From CAYUHK01 sp964475165 (lineage in GTDB: Bacteria > Verrucomicrobiota > Kiritimatiellia > JAAZAB01): a stretch of DNA of 64,000 nucleotides. Under the pieces are notes generated by a model. It was not told the DNA's origin. It made no database searches and saw only the letters and a program-made list of their open reading frames with translations. Positions 24,637 to 32,424 of the stretch are shown here, piece by piece; within the stretch, counting starts at the first letter, position 1, and every line of letters starts with the position of its first letter. The stretch spans positions 1 to 64,000 of the forward strand of contig CAYYVN010000005.1 of the NCBI GenBank assembly GCA_964475165.1, given 5' to 3'. The position numbers and the translations under genes are program-made.

Positions 24637-27600
24637 ATGACGCGCACGCAAAGCTTAAGTTGGCGACTGGGTCTGATGGCACTCTTGCTGGCCGGAAGTC
24701 TGGCGCAGGCCAAGAACAACGAGCTGGCCGAGATCGGCGAGGAAAATATGCGGGCCGGCAAATATGCCGCGGCCATCACCGCCTTCGAAAAAATCTCCCC
24801 ATCCTACGAGCATATCTTCGCCATTAACTTTGATCTGGCCTGGTGTTATTATCTGACCGGCGCTTATGAAAAAGCGATCCCGCTCTTTGAAACGCTCTCC
24901 GGAATACGCGCCCCCAGCGAGGAGATCAAACAGCAGTCGCTCTTCTTGCTGGCCGAATGTCTGGCCCGCGCCGCCGAGGAACTGGAGACCAAGGATCCTA
25001 ACCGCCGCCAACATATCCAGCGGGCCATCAAGCTGCAGACCCAGTTTCAGGCTGATTATCCCAAAAGCTCTTTTGTCCCCAACTCGCTCTATGGTCGCGC
25101 TTATGCCTTTTATCTCGACGCGCAAATGGATAAAGCCGAAGCCGACCTCTTCACCCTCATTAAAACCTATGCGACCAGCACCGCCGCCCGCGACGGCAAA
25201 TACCTCCTGGCCAATGTCTATAGCCAACAGGCCTTGGACCTGCTCCAGCAAAATAAAACCTCCGCATCCAAGCCGCTGATGGATAAGGCTCGGACGCTTT
25301 TCAGTCAATTATCCAATATCACGGGCAATCTGGCTTTAGCCAACGATAGCACCTTCGCGCTGGCCGATACCTGGTTCCAAGCCGGGTTCTATATGGAAGC
25401 CATCAGTTATTTCCGCGCCGTGCGCCCCAAAGTGGATGTGCTGCAAGACCTGCATCAACAATTAACGGCCCTGGAACAGAAACGGGCCCAGGAGGCCGGT
25501 AGCGGTCAAAGCTTCGCGCTCACCAGCGCGGAAATCGATAAAATAAAAGCTCAAATGACCATTATTGGTGATACGCCGGATCTGATGTTATCCAGCTATT
25601 TCCGCATTGCCCTCTCTTTCTTTGAACTGCGCCGCATGGATGAGATGCGCATTATCTGCCGTCATTTACTGCCCTTCATGGAAGGAACCCAGAAAGAGGA
25701 AACCGGATTCCTGATCATCAATTCTTTCCTCGAGGATCATAACCCGGCGGCGGCGGCTGAGGCCCTGGATGATTTTCAACATACCAGCGGCACCGCCCGG
25801 CCCATTGCCGAAATGGCCAGCCTGGCTATCGGCCAGCAATTCATGGAACAGGGGGATCTGGCGGCGGCCTTAACGCAGTTCACCAAGAGCGTCATAGAAT
25901 ACCCCGCCGGCCCGGGTTTGGAAGACGCTTTTTACATGAAATTTTCCGCCGAATATCTGTTGGAGCAATACGCCGCCGCCATCCAAACTGCCCGGGCGTC
26001 GCAAGCCGCCTTTCCCGAAGGAAAATACATCCTAAACGCCCTCTATCTCCAGGCCATGAGCCAGGCCGCCCTGCGCGAGTGGGCTGCGGCGCTGAGCGTC
26101 ATCGAAGATCTGTTGCGCCGCTCGCCCAGCGAAGCTTTCCCCTCCCTGGACGAAGCCACCTATCAAAAAGGCTGGTTCCTCTACCAACAGGCACTGAGCC
26201 AGGAACAAGCGTCCGCCGCCGGCGCTCCCAGCGGCAAACAAGCCATCCTGCTCGAGGCCATCAAGCAATTTGAATTCTTCCTGGAACGCTACCCGGATAG
26301 CCGCCTGCACCCCATCGGCATGTATCAGTTGGCGCTCACGCTCAACGCCGCCCAAGAGACCGGTCGGGCGGTGGATACCTTGCGCCAACTGGCCCAAAGT
26401 CATCCGCAGCATACCATCGCCCCCACGGCTTTATTCCAAATTGCGGTTATCTATTATGAGCAAGAAGATGTGCCGCGCATGGCCGATGCTCTGGATCTGC
26501 TGGTGCAGGAATATCCCACCGCGCCCATCATGCCCGAAGCTTACTTTTGGCTGGGTTGGGTCACCAAGAAAAACAATCATTTTGATGAAGCCACTGAATA
26601 TTTCAGCCAATCCCTGGCGCTGGCCCCAGGAGACAGTATGGCCCCAGAATGCCTCTTGCAGATGGCCAATTGCCAATGGGAGAAAGCCTATGCCATGGGC
26701 ATGCCCACCATGCTCTCCGATGAGCGCAAAGCTCTCTTCCGCGCCAGCGTTCTGGAATCAGCCCAATTGTATGAGGATCTCCTGGCACATTATCCGGAGG
26801 CCAGCCAGGCCCAGGAAGCTATTCCGGCTATTGCCAGAAACCTCTTCACGCTGGTGCTGCATCGCTTACTCCCCGAGGAAGCCGCCACGGCTTATTTCCA
26901 ACAGGCGCAAATGCGCCATCGCAACGATAGCATCACTCGATCCCGGCTCGCTTTCAGCCTGGGCAGCTATTTGCTGAAAAACCAGGAAAAAGACAAGGCC
27001 CTGCTAGCTTTCAAAGAAGCCTTCTCGATTAACCCCGCCGTGCGCCTCTCGGCGGTCATGCTCGCCGATTACGCTGAAGCCCTGAAAGATGCCCACCTGA
27101 TGCCGGAAGCCGAAGAGATCTATAACAAAATCATCGCCCAATATGCCGATGATCCTCAGGCCATCGCCCCGGCCTGGTTCGGCATTGCCGATATTAAATA
27201 TCGCCAGGATGACTTCCAGGCGGCCCAGCAGGCTTTCGAAAAAGTCCTCCAGGAATTCCCTTGGTATGAACCGGGTAAACAGGGCAAAGTGAAGCTGGCC
27301 ACGATCCTCGAACGCCATAAAGATTATGCCGCCGCCGAACAAATGTTCACGGAAGTCTGGAAGCAGGAACGCGGCGAAGCGCGCATCAGCGCCATGCTGG
27401 GAGTGTCGCGTTGCCAGATCGCGCGCGCGGAAGAGTTTCGCCAACAGGGCAGCATCGCCTCCATGAAGACCATGATCAAAGCCGCCGATGATAATGTATC
27501 GAAAATCATCATCTTATATGAAGCCTTCCCCGATTATGTCTCCGAAGCTCTCAAGCTCAAAGGGCAACTCTATGAGCTCTCTGAGAATCCCGTGCAGGCA

Positions 27601-27717
27601 CGCGAAACCTATGATCGTCTGCTCAGGGAATATAAAAATTATCCGGCCGCCAAAGAGGCGCTTGAACAGCTCCAGAAACTGGGCGGCCCATTAACCGCAC
27701 CCGGAGTTGGTCCATAA
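24637..27717 (+). CDS. Large periplasmic TPR-repeat protein
   Basis: The 1026-residue protein starts with a signal peptide (LGLMALLLAGSLAQAKN) and consists almost wholly of tetratricopeptide-like helix pairs. These include KYAAAITAFEKISPSYEHIF, DEATEYFSQSLALAPGDSM, DFQAAQQAFEKVLQEFPWYE and a last repeat ending near residue 1010. A strong GGAGGAG site fixes the ATG at 24637. TPR solenoids of this size often scaffold envelope complexes; nothing here tells which. Orthologues may be annotated as outer-membrane assembly or gliding-type lipoproteins, but no lipobox is present. Confidence 0.8.
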   Translation: MTRTQSLSWRLGLMALLLAGSLAQAKNNELAEIGEENMRAGKYAAAITAFEKISPSYEHIFAINFDLAWCYYLTGAYEKAIPLFETLSGIRAPSEEIKQQSLFLLAECLARAAEELETKDPNRRQHIQRAIKLQTQFQADYPKSSFVPNSLYGRAYAFYLDAQMDKAEADLFTLIKTYATSTAARDGKYLLANVYSQQALDLLQQNKTSASKPLMDKARTLFSQLSNITGNLALANDSTFALADTWFQAGFYMEAISYFRAVRPKVDVLQDLHQQLTALEQKRAQEAGSGQSFALTSAEIDKIKAQMTIIGDTPDLMLSSYFRIALSFFELRRMDEMRIICRHLLPFMEGTQKEETGFLIINSFLEDHNPAAAAEALDDFQHTSGTARPIAEMASLAIGQQFMEQGDLAAALTQFTKSVIEYPAGPGLEDAFYMKFSAEYLLEQYAAAIQTARASQAAFPEGKYILNALYLQAMSQAALREWAAALSVIEDLLRRSPSEAFPSLDEATYQKGWFLYQQALSQEQASAAGAPSGKQAILLEAIKQFEFFLERYPDSRLHPIGMYQLALTLNAAQETGRAVDTLRQLAQSHPQHTIAPTALFQIAVIYYEQEDVPRMADALDLLVQEYPTAPIMPEAYFWLGWVTKKNNHFDEATEYFSQSLALAPGDSMAPECLLQMANCQWEKAYAMGMPTMLSDERKALFRASVLESAQLYEDLLAHYPEASQAQEAIPAIARNLFTLVLHRLLPEEAATAYFQQAQMRHRNDSITRSRLAFSLGSYLLKNQEKDKALLAFKEAFSINPAVRLSAVMLADYAEALKDAHLMPEAEEIYNKIIAQYADDPQAIAPAWFGIADIKYRQDDFQAAQQAFEKVLQEFPWYEPGKQGKVKLATILERHKDYAAAEQMFTEVWKQERGEARISAMLGVSRCQIARAEEFRQQGSIASMKTMIKAADDNVSKIIILYEAFPDYVSEALKLKGQLYELSENPVQARETYDRLLREYKNYPAAKEALEQLQKLGGPLTAPGVGP

Positions 27718-27740
27718 AAACCATACCCTCTCCGTTGCCC

Positions 27741-27768
27741 GGCCGGCCCGACCAAGACCCGGCCGGCC
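27741..27768. repeat. GGCCGGCC inverted repeat between TPR and ankyrin genes
   Basis: Two copies of the self-complementary octamer GGCCGGCC are separated by 12 bases, within an 11-base direct repeat CCCGGCCGGCC. RNA could form an 8-bp GC stem. No T-tract follows, so termination is doubtful. Confidence 0.45.
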
Positions 27769-27784
27769 ATGCTAGGGAGCAGCC

Positions 27785-28483
27785 ATGAGCAGGTTCGCCT
27801 TTTCTCCGCGGCAGGTTTTGCTCCTTATAATTATCTGCGCGGGCACTTTTGCTTTCATGCTGCTTGTTAACCGGCTGGTGCTGGTCTCGGGGGCCGAAAA
27901 AGCGGTGCGCCAAGGATCGCTAACCAAGCTGCAAGCCATCATCCGGCAACATCCCCAACAGCTTAATCGGCCCAACCGGAAAAACGGGTTAACGCCGCTC
28001 CATTGGGCGGTGATGGAAGATCGCACCGACATGGTGCGCTGGTTGCTGGCTCAAGGGGCCGATGCGAATGCCCGCGATCGTTATGGAATGACGCCGCTCC
28101 ATAAGGCGGCGGCTTTTAATCGCTACACCAGCGCCAGCATGTTGCTGGAGCAGGGAGCCGATCCACTGGCCTATGGCATCAAATATGGCGTTATGCAGCT
28201 GGCCCCCATCCATCTGGCCGCCGAGGCCGGCTATAGCCAATTGGTGCAGTTATTGCTGGAACGGGGCGTGGATATCAATCTGCCTACCGCCGGACAAAAC
28301 CAGGTGACGGCGCTGCATATGGCCGCCGCCAAGGGTCGCAGCGAGGTCTTGGAACTGCTCCTCAAATCTGGTGCGGAGGTCAATGCCCGAGACTCCCGGC
28401 TGGCCACTCCTCTGCGTTGGGCGCGCGTGGCCGAGCAAGACGAAGCCGCCGCTATGCTTCGGATTTACGGCGGCGCCGAATAG
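27785..28483 (+). CDS. Membrane-anchored ankyrin-repeat protein
   Basis: The 232-residue protein has an N-terminal transmembrane helix or uncleaved signal (VLLLIIICAGTFAFMLLV) and then five to six ankyrin repeats. Clear units are GLTPLHWAVMEDRTDMVRWL, YGMTPLHKAAAFNRYTSAS, LAPIHLAAEAGYSQLVQLLL, VTALHMAAAKGRSEVLELLL and LATPLRWARVAEQDEAAAML. The ankyrin part would lie outside the cytoplasm if the N-terminus is inside. Function is likely protein binding. AGGGAG precedes the ATG. Its 3' end overlaps the converging acetyltransferase gene by 32 bases. Confidence 0.85.
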   Translation: MSRFAFSPRQVLLLIIICAGTFAFMLLVNRLVLVSGAEKAVRQGSLTKLQAIIRQHPQQLNRPNRKNGLTPLHWAVMEDRTDMVRWLLAQGADANARDRYGMTPLHKAAAFNRYTSASMLLEQGADPLAYGIKYGVMQLAPIHLAAEAGYSQLVQLLLERGVDINLPTAGQNQVTALHMAAAKGRSEVLELLLKSGAEVNARDSRLATPLRWARVAEQDEAAAMLRIYGGAE

Positions 28484-29009
28484 CTCCGCGGCCGGTGCTG
28501 CCCTGCGGCCGCCGGGGCCTAACGGTCATAGCCATGGCAACTTCCGGGCAGGTAAAAGGCGAATCGTATTTGGTGCAGTTGATGCATCCGATATAGAGCT
28601 TATGCATCAAGCTTTTCTTGGGAACTTCCCGGAAGCCAAACCGGCGAAAATAATCCGGCGAAAAAGTCAGCACCACAATCTGCGCCGGCTGAAAGGTTTT
28701 CACACGTTGAATCATCGCTTTGATCAAAGCGGATCCCACGCCCTGGCGATGAAAAGACCGCGCGACGGTCACCGATTTGATTTCGACCGAAGGATGCGCC
28801 GCCCGCCCGATCTCGGGCAGAATTTGCCAGGCCGCCGTGCCAACGATCTGCCCCTCAGCCTCATAGACTAAAAAGCGGTCGATGTTCTGCACGATATCGC
28901 TGATGGAGCGCGGCAGGAGTTCTTGCGGATAAGATTTGATCAGCGCATAGATGGCTTCAACATCTTTAAAGCCGGCGGCCCGAATACCGTTGGTCTGAGA
29001 TCCTGGCAT
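28452..29009 (-). CDS. GNAT acetyltransferase, ArgA-like (N-acetylglutamate synthase type)
   Basis: The 185-residue protein has the GNAT core with the acetyl-CoA loop RSFHRQGVGSALIKAM and the segment IVVLTFSPDYFRRFGFREV. The C-terminal CINCTKYDSPFTCPEVAM is the Cys-bearing tail found in short, kinase-free N-acetylglutamate synthases. It could therefore start arginine synthesis. No other arg gene is in the window, so the substrate is inferred from family likeness only. The ATG at 29009 follows AGGAAAAGGAC; a longer frame upstream is rejected because it runs through the fusA promoter region. Confidence 0.75.
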   Translation of the reverse strand: MPGSQTNGIRAAGFKDVEAIYALIKSYPQELLPRSISDIVQNIDRFLVYEAEGQIVGTAAWQILPEIGRAAHPSVEIKSVTVARSFHRQGVGSALIKAMIQRVKTFQPAQIVVLTFSPDYFRRFGFREVPKKSLMHKLYIGCINCTKYDSPFTCPEVAMAMTVRPRRPQGSTGRGAIRRRRKSEA

Positions 29010-29082
29010 GGTGCTTGTCCTTTTCCTCCTCGTCATCGGCCCTCTTTTTAATAGAAGCTCATTAAAATAGCAATAAAAAACC

Positions 29083-29111
29083 TTGTAGTTTCGGAAAGCT
29101 CTCGGCATAGT
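29083..29111 (+). promoter_or_regulatory. Putative promoter of EF-G gene
   Basis: TTGTAG (29083-29088), 17 bases, CATAGT (29106-29111), about 60 bases before the ATG. The region 29010-29173 between the divergent acetyltransferase and EF-G genes is the only AT-rich gap in this area. Confidence 0.5.
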
Positions 29112-29173
29112 GCCTGCCGTTTCCCGTTGGGCGCTTGCTTTCCAGCGCCGTATCCCAAGCAGGAGTGTAGAGC

Positions 29174-31261
29174 ATGGAACGAAGTAAGGAACTATCGCGC
29201 GTGCGCAACATCGGTATCATGGCGCACATCGACGCCGGCAAAACGACTGTCAGCGAACGGCTGCTTTTCTATTCCGGAAAAACCTATAAAATCGGCGAGG
29301 TGCACGATGGCGCCGCCACCATGGACTGGATGAGCCAGGAGCGCGAACGGGGCATCACCATCTCCTCAGCGGCCACCACTTTTGTATGGCGCGAGCATAA
29401 CGTCACCTTGATTGATACTCCCGGCCACATTGATTTCACGGCCGAGGTGGAAAGAAGTCTGCGGGTGCTCGATGGGGCCGTGGCGCTCTTTTGCGCCGTC
29501 GGCGGAGTGCAGCCTCAATCGGAACAGGTATGGCAACAGAGCGAAAAATATGGTGTGCCCAAACTGGCTTTCATCAATAAGATGGATCGGAGTGGCGCTG
29601 ATTTCTTCGGGGTGGTGAAAAAAATCCGTGAGGTTCTGGGCGCGCACGCCGTGCCCGTGGTGCTGCCCATTGGCCAGGCGGAATCCTTCCACGGCATCAT
29701 CGATCTGATCAGCATGCAGGCGGTGATCTATGCGAACGATTCAGAGCAAGATTGTGCGGCGGGGCCCATTCCGCCCGAGCATCAGGCCCTGGCCCAGACC
29801 TGGCGCGGCCGGCTGGCGGAAGCCTGCGCCGAGCAGGATGATCAGGCGCTGGAAACTTTCCTGAATACCGGTGATATCCCCAACGCCGATTTGGAGCGCA
29901 TTCTTCGCCAAGCCGTTCTGGCACGCCATATCGTCCCCGTTTATTGCGGCACCGCTCTCAAAAACAAGGGCGTGCGGCCCTTGCTGGATGGCATCGTGCG
30001 CTTTCTGCCCGCACCCAATGATCTGCCGCCGGTGGTGGGCACCAGCGAAGATGAGGCCCCGACCGAACGCGCGCCGGCCGATGCAGAGCCCTTGGCGGCC
30101 CTGGTCTTCAAGGTGATGAACGATCGCCAAACCGGCCGTTTGGTTTATCTGCGCATCTATTCCGGCACCCTGCCCACTGGGACCACCGTTCTGAACAGCA
30201 CCCAAAAGCAGGAACAGCGCGTGGGGCGCCTGTTGCGCGTGCATGCTAACCACCGGGAAAACATCACCGCGGCCGGCGCCGGCGACATCGTGGCGGCCAT
30301 CGGCCTGACTAAAGCTAAGACCGGCGATACCCTTTGCGACCCACGCCAGCCCATCCTCCTGGAGACCATCGCCTTCCCGGCTCCGGTGATGTCCATCAGC
30401 GTCCAGCCCCGCAGCAAGCTCGAAAGCGAAAAAATGCTCAATGCCCTCTATCGGCTCGTGGAAGAGGATCCCACTTTCCTCATCAAACAGGATCAAGAGA
30501 CAGGCGAAACGGTCCTTTCGGGTATGGGCGAATTGCATCTGGAGGTGCTGGTGGATCGTCTTCAGAGAGACTTCGGCCTGGGGGTGAATGTGGGTCCGCC
30601 GGAAGTGGCCTGGCGTGAAACCATTGCCAGTTCCGCCGAAGGCCAGTACCGGCATATCAAGCAAACCGGCGGGCGCGGCCAATACGCGCATATCTGGCTC
30701 AGGCTGGAGCCCACGGTCAGCGGGGCGGGCTTTGAATTTGTGGATGAGGTTAAAGGCGGGAACATCCCCTCCATCTATATACCCTCGATTGAAAAAGGCG
30801 TGCGGCGCGCCATGGAACGCGGCGCCCTGGCTGGCTATCCGGTGGTGGATGTGCGCGTCACAGTTTTTGATGGTTCAGCTCACGAAGTGGATTCCAGCGA
30901 CGCCGCTTTTCAAGAGGCTGGCCGCGCCTGTTTCCGTGAACTCTTCTTACAGGCCCAACCGCGCCTGATCGAACCGGTCATGCTGCTGGAAGTCACCACG
31001 CCCGAAGATTATCTGGGCGGCATTGCCGGTACGATCAGTCAGCGGCGCGGGCGGATCGAGGACATGCAGGAACGCAGGGAACAACGGATCATACGCGCGC
31101 TGGTTCCTCTCAGCGAAATGTTTGGGTATGCGAATGTTATCCGCACCTTGAGTCAGGGCCGGGCCAGTCACAGCATGCAATTCAAACATTATGAAACCGT
31201 GCCCACCGGGCTGGCCGAAACCATCGTCAAGAAACGTCAGGAGCAGAAAAAAATACGCTGA
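29174..31261 (+). CDS. fusA: Elongation factor G
   Basis: EF-G is the GTPase that drives translocation on the ribosome and, with RRF, ribosome recycling. The 695-residue protein has AHIDAGKTT at 17-25 (G1), RGITISSAAT (switch I), DTPGHIDFT (G3) and NKMD (G4). The domains II to V typical of EF-G follow, including QTGGRGQYAHI and MFGYANVIRTLSQGRASHSM. It stands alone, not in a rpsL-rpsG-tufA string, and is therefore possibly one of two EF-G copies, as in spirochetes and planctomycetes. The paralog type cannot be fixed by eye. Confidence 0.93.
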   Translation: MERSKELSRVRNIGIMAHIDAGKTTVSERLLFYSGKTYKIGEVHDGAATMDWMSQERERGITISSAATTFVWREHNVTLIDTPGHIDFTAEVERSLRVLDGAVALFCAVGGVQPQSEQVWQQSEKYGVPKLAFINKMDRSGADFFGVVKKIREVLGAHAVPVVLPIGQAESFHGIIDLISMQAVIYANDSEQDCAAGPIPPEHQALAQTWRGRLAEACAEQDDQALETFLNTGDIPNADLERILRQAVLARHIVPVYCGTALKNKGVRPLLDGIVRFLPAPNDLPPVVGTSEDEAPTERAPADAEPLAALVFKVMNDRQTGRLVYLRIYSGTLPTGTTVLNSTQKQEQRVGRLLRVHANHRENITAAGAGDIVAAIGLTKAKTGDTLCDPRQPILLETIAFPAPVMSISVQPRSKLESEKMLNALYRLVEEDPTFLIKQDQETGETVLSGMGELHLEVLVDRLQRDFGLGVNVGPPEVAWRETIASSAEGQYRHIKQTGGRGQYAHIWLRLEPTVSGAGFEFVDEVKGGNIPSIYIPSIEKGVRRAMERGALAGYPVVDVRVTVFDGSAHEVDSSDAAFQEAGRACFRELFLQAQPRLIEPVMLLEVTTPEDYLGGIAGTISQRRGRIEDMQERREQRIIRALVPLSEMFGYANVIRTLSQGRASHSMQFKHYETVPTGLAETIVKKRQEQKKIR

Positions 31262-31275
31262 ACGCCGCGCCCGCT

Positions 31276-32310
31276 TCACCAGGGCAGCACATAGCTGGGT
31301 GGCCAACCGGTCGCCAGCCGGCCGGCCCGAATGGCTTGCTGAATGGTCTCTAGATCTTGCTGCAGCCAGGCGGGAATCCGATCCTCAAAAGCATGCCAGG
31401 GTGCCAGCCCCACTTGATCATTGGCCAATTTGCCGACGCGGTTGCGGCCGCCGCCAAACTTATCAGTCAGCACCTCCTGCACGACGGCGGCGATGGCCTG
31501 ATCCATTTTCTTCAGACAAGAAGTAAGCAGAATATCCCGGACTTCCGGCAGGGTTTCATATTGATCCACATCCACGCCGATCCCCCACTTGCCATGGATC
31601 TGGGCCGCCCGCAAGGCCCCGGCACCGGTGGTGCCGCCCACCCCAAAAATGACATCGATCCCCGCGGCGATTTGGGCCGCTCCCAGGGCTTGCCCGCGGG
31701 TGCTATCTTCAAAGGTATCGGCATAGTCCCCGCGCACTTTAACAGCCTTGTTATATTGTTTATTGTAATGAGCCACGCCGGCGCGATAAGCCGCCACAAA
31801 CTGTTCCACCGCTGCCGTGCGCACCCCGCCGACATAGCCCACTTGCGCATCTTGCGGATCCTGCAAATCGGCCCAGGCCGCCGCCAGGAATCCGGCCGGA
31901 AAGGCCGCCTCATCCACATCGAAGGTGATGCTTTGCACATTCGGCTTGGGCGGCGCGAAAACACTATCTATCAAGGCGAATTTCACGCGCGGGTTTTGCT
32001 CGGCGACCACCGCTAAATCGGCATGCATCTGGTAGCCAGCCCCGATAATCAGCCCGCAGCCGGCCGTCACGAGTTCCTGCAGATTGGGGCGATAGTCTTC
32101 ACGGCGCGCTGACTCCCGGAATAGCGTCGCGATCGGCAGCGAGAGCGCCGCCTTTTGCAAGCCAGCCCGGCAGGCCTGATTAAAACCGGCATCTTCCACG
32201 CGGGCGCTGTCGAAAACCATGCCTACTTTTAACTGCGCCGGAGCATCGGTAGGAACGGCCCAGACCAGAAACGCCAGGCCCAATATGATCCCTGCCAGGG
32301 GTTTAAGCAT
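31276..32310 (-). CDS. BMP-family (PnrA-like) substrate-binding protein
   Basis: The 344-residue protein has a signal peptide (LAGIILGLAFLVWAVPTDAPAQ) and no lipobox. The mature part begins LKVGMVFDSARVEDAGFNQ, the family's typical first strand and loop. IIGAGYQMHADL, VGYVGGVRTAAVEQFVAAYRAGV, FGVGGTTGAGALRAA and GIGVDVDQYETLP follow. Such proteins bind purine nucleosides or related ligands for ABC importers. No ATPase or permease gene is next to it. The ATG at 32310 follows AAGGAAAGG; the open frame upstream is ignored. Confidence 0.85.
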   Translation of the reverse strand: MLKPLAGIILGLAFLVWAVPTDAPAQLKVGMVFDSARVEDAGFNQACRAGLQKAALSLPIATLFRESARREDYRPNLQELVTAGCGLIIGAGYQMHADLAVVAEQNPRVKFALIDSVFAPPKPNVQSITFDVDEAAFPAGFLAAAWADLQDPQDAQVGYVGGVRTAAVEQFVAAYRAGVAHYNKQYNKAVKVRGDYADTFEDSTRGQALGAAQIAAGIDVIFGVGGTTGAGALRAAQIHGKWGIGVDVDQYETLPEVRDILLTSCLKKMDQAIAAVVQEVLTDKFGGGRNRVGKLANDQVGLAPWHAFEDRIPAWLQQDLETIQQAIRAGRLATGWPPSYVLPW

Positions 32311-32424
32311 TAGCGAGCACCTTTCCTTGCGACAGCAGCCTATATGCGGACTGGTTTTAATCGAAAGCGCGCGGGCAAACAAGCTCTTTCTGGGATATGC
32401 CAGGCGCGGCGCGCGGGCGGCAAG

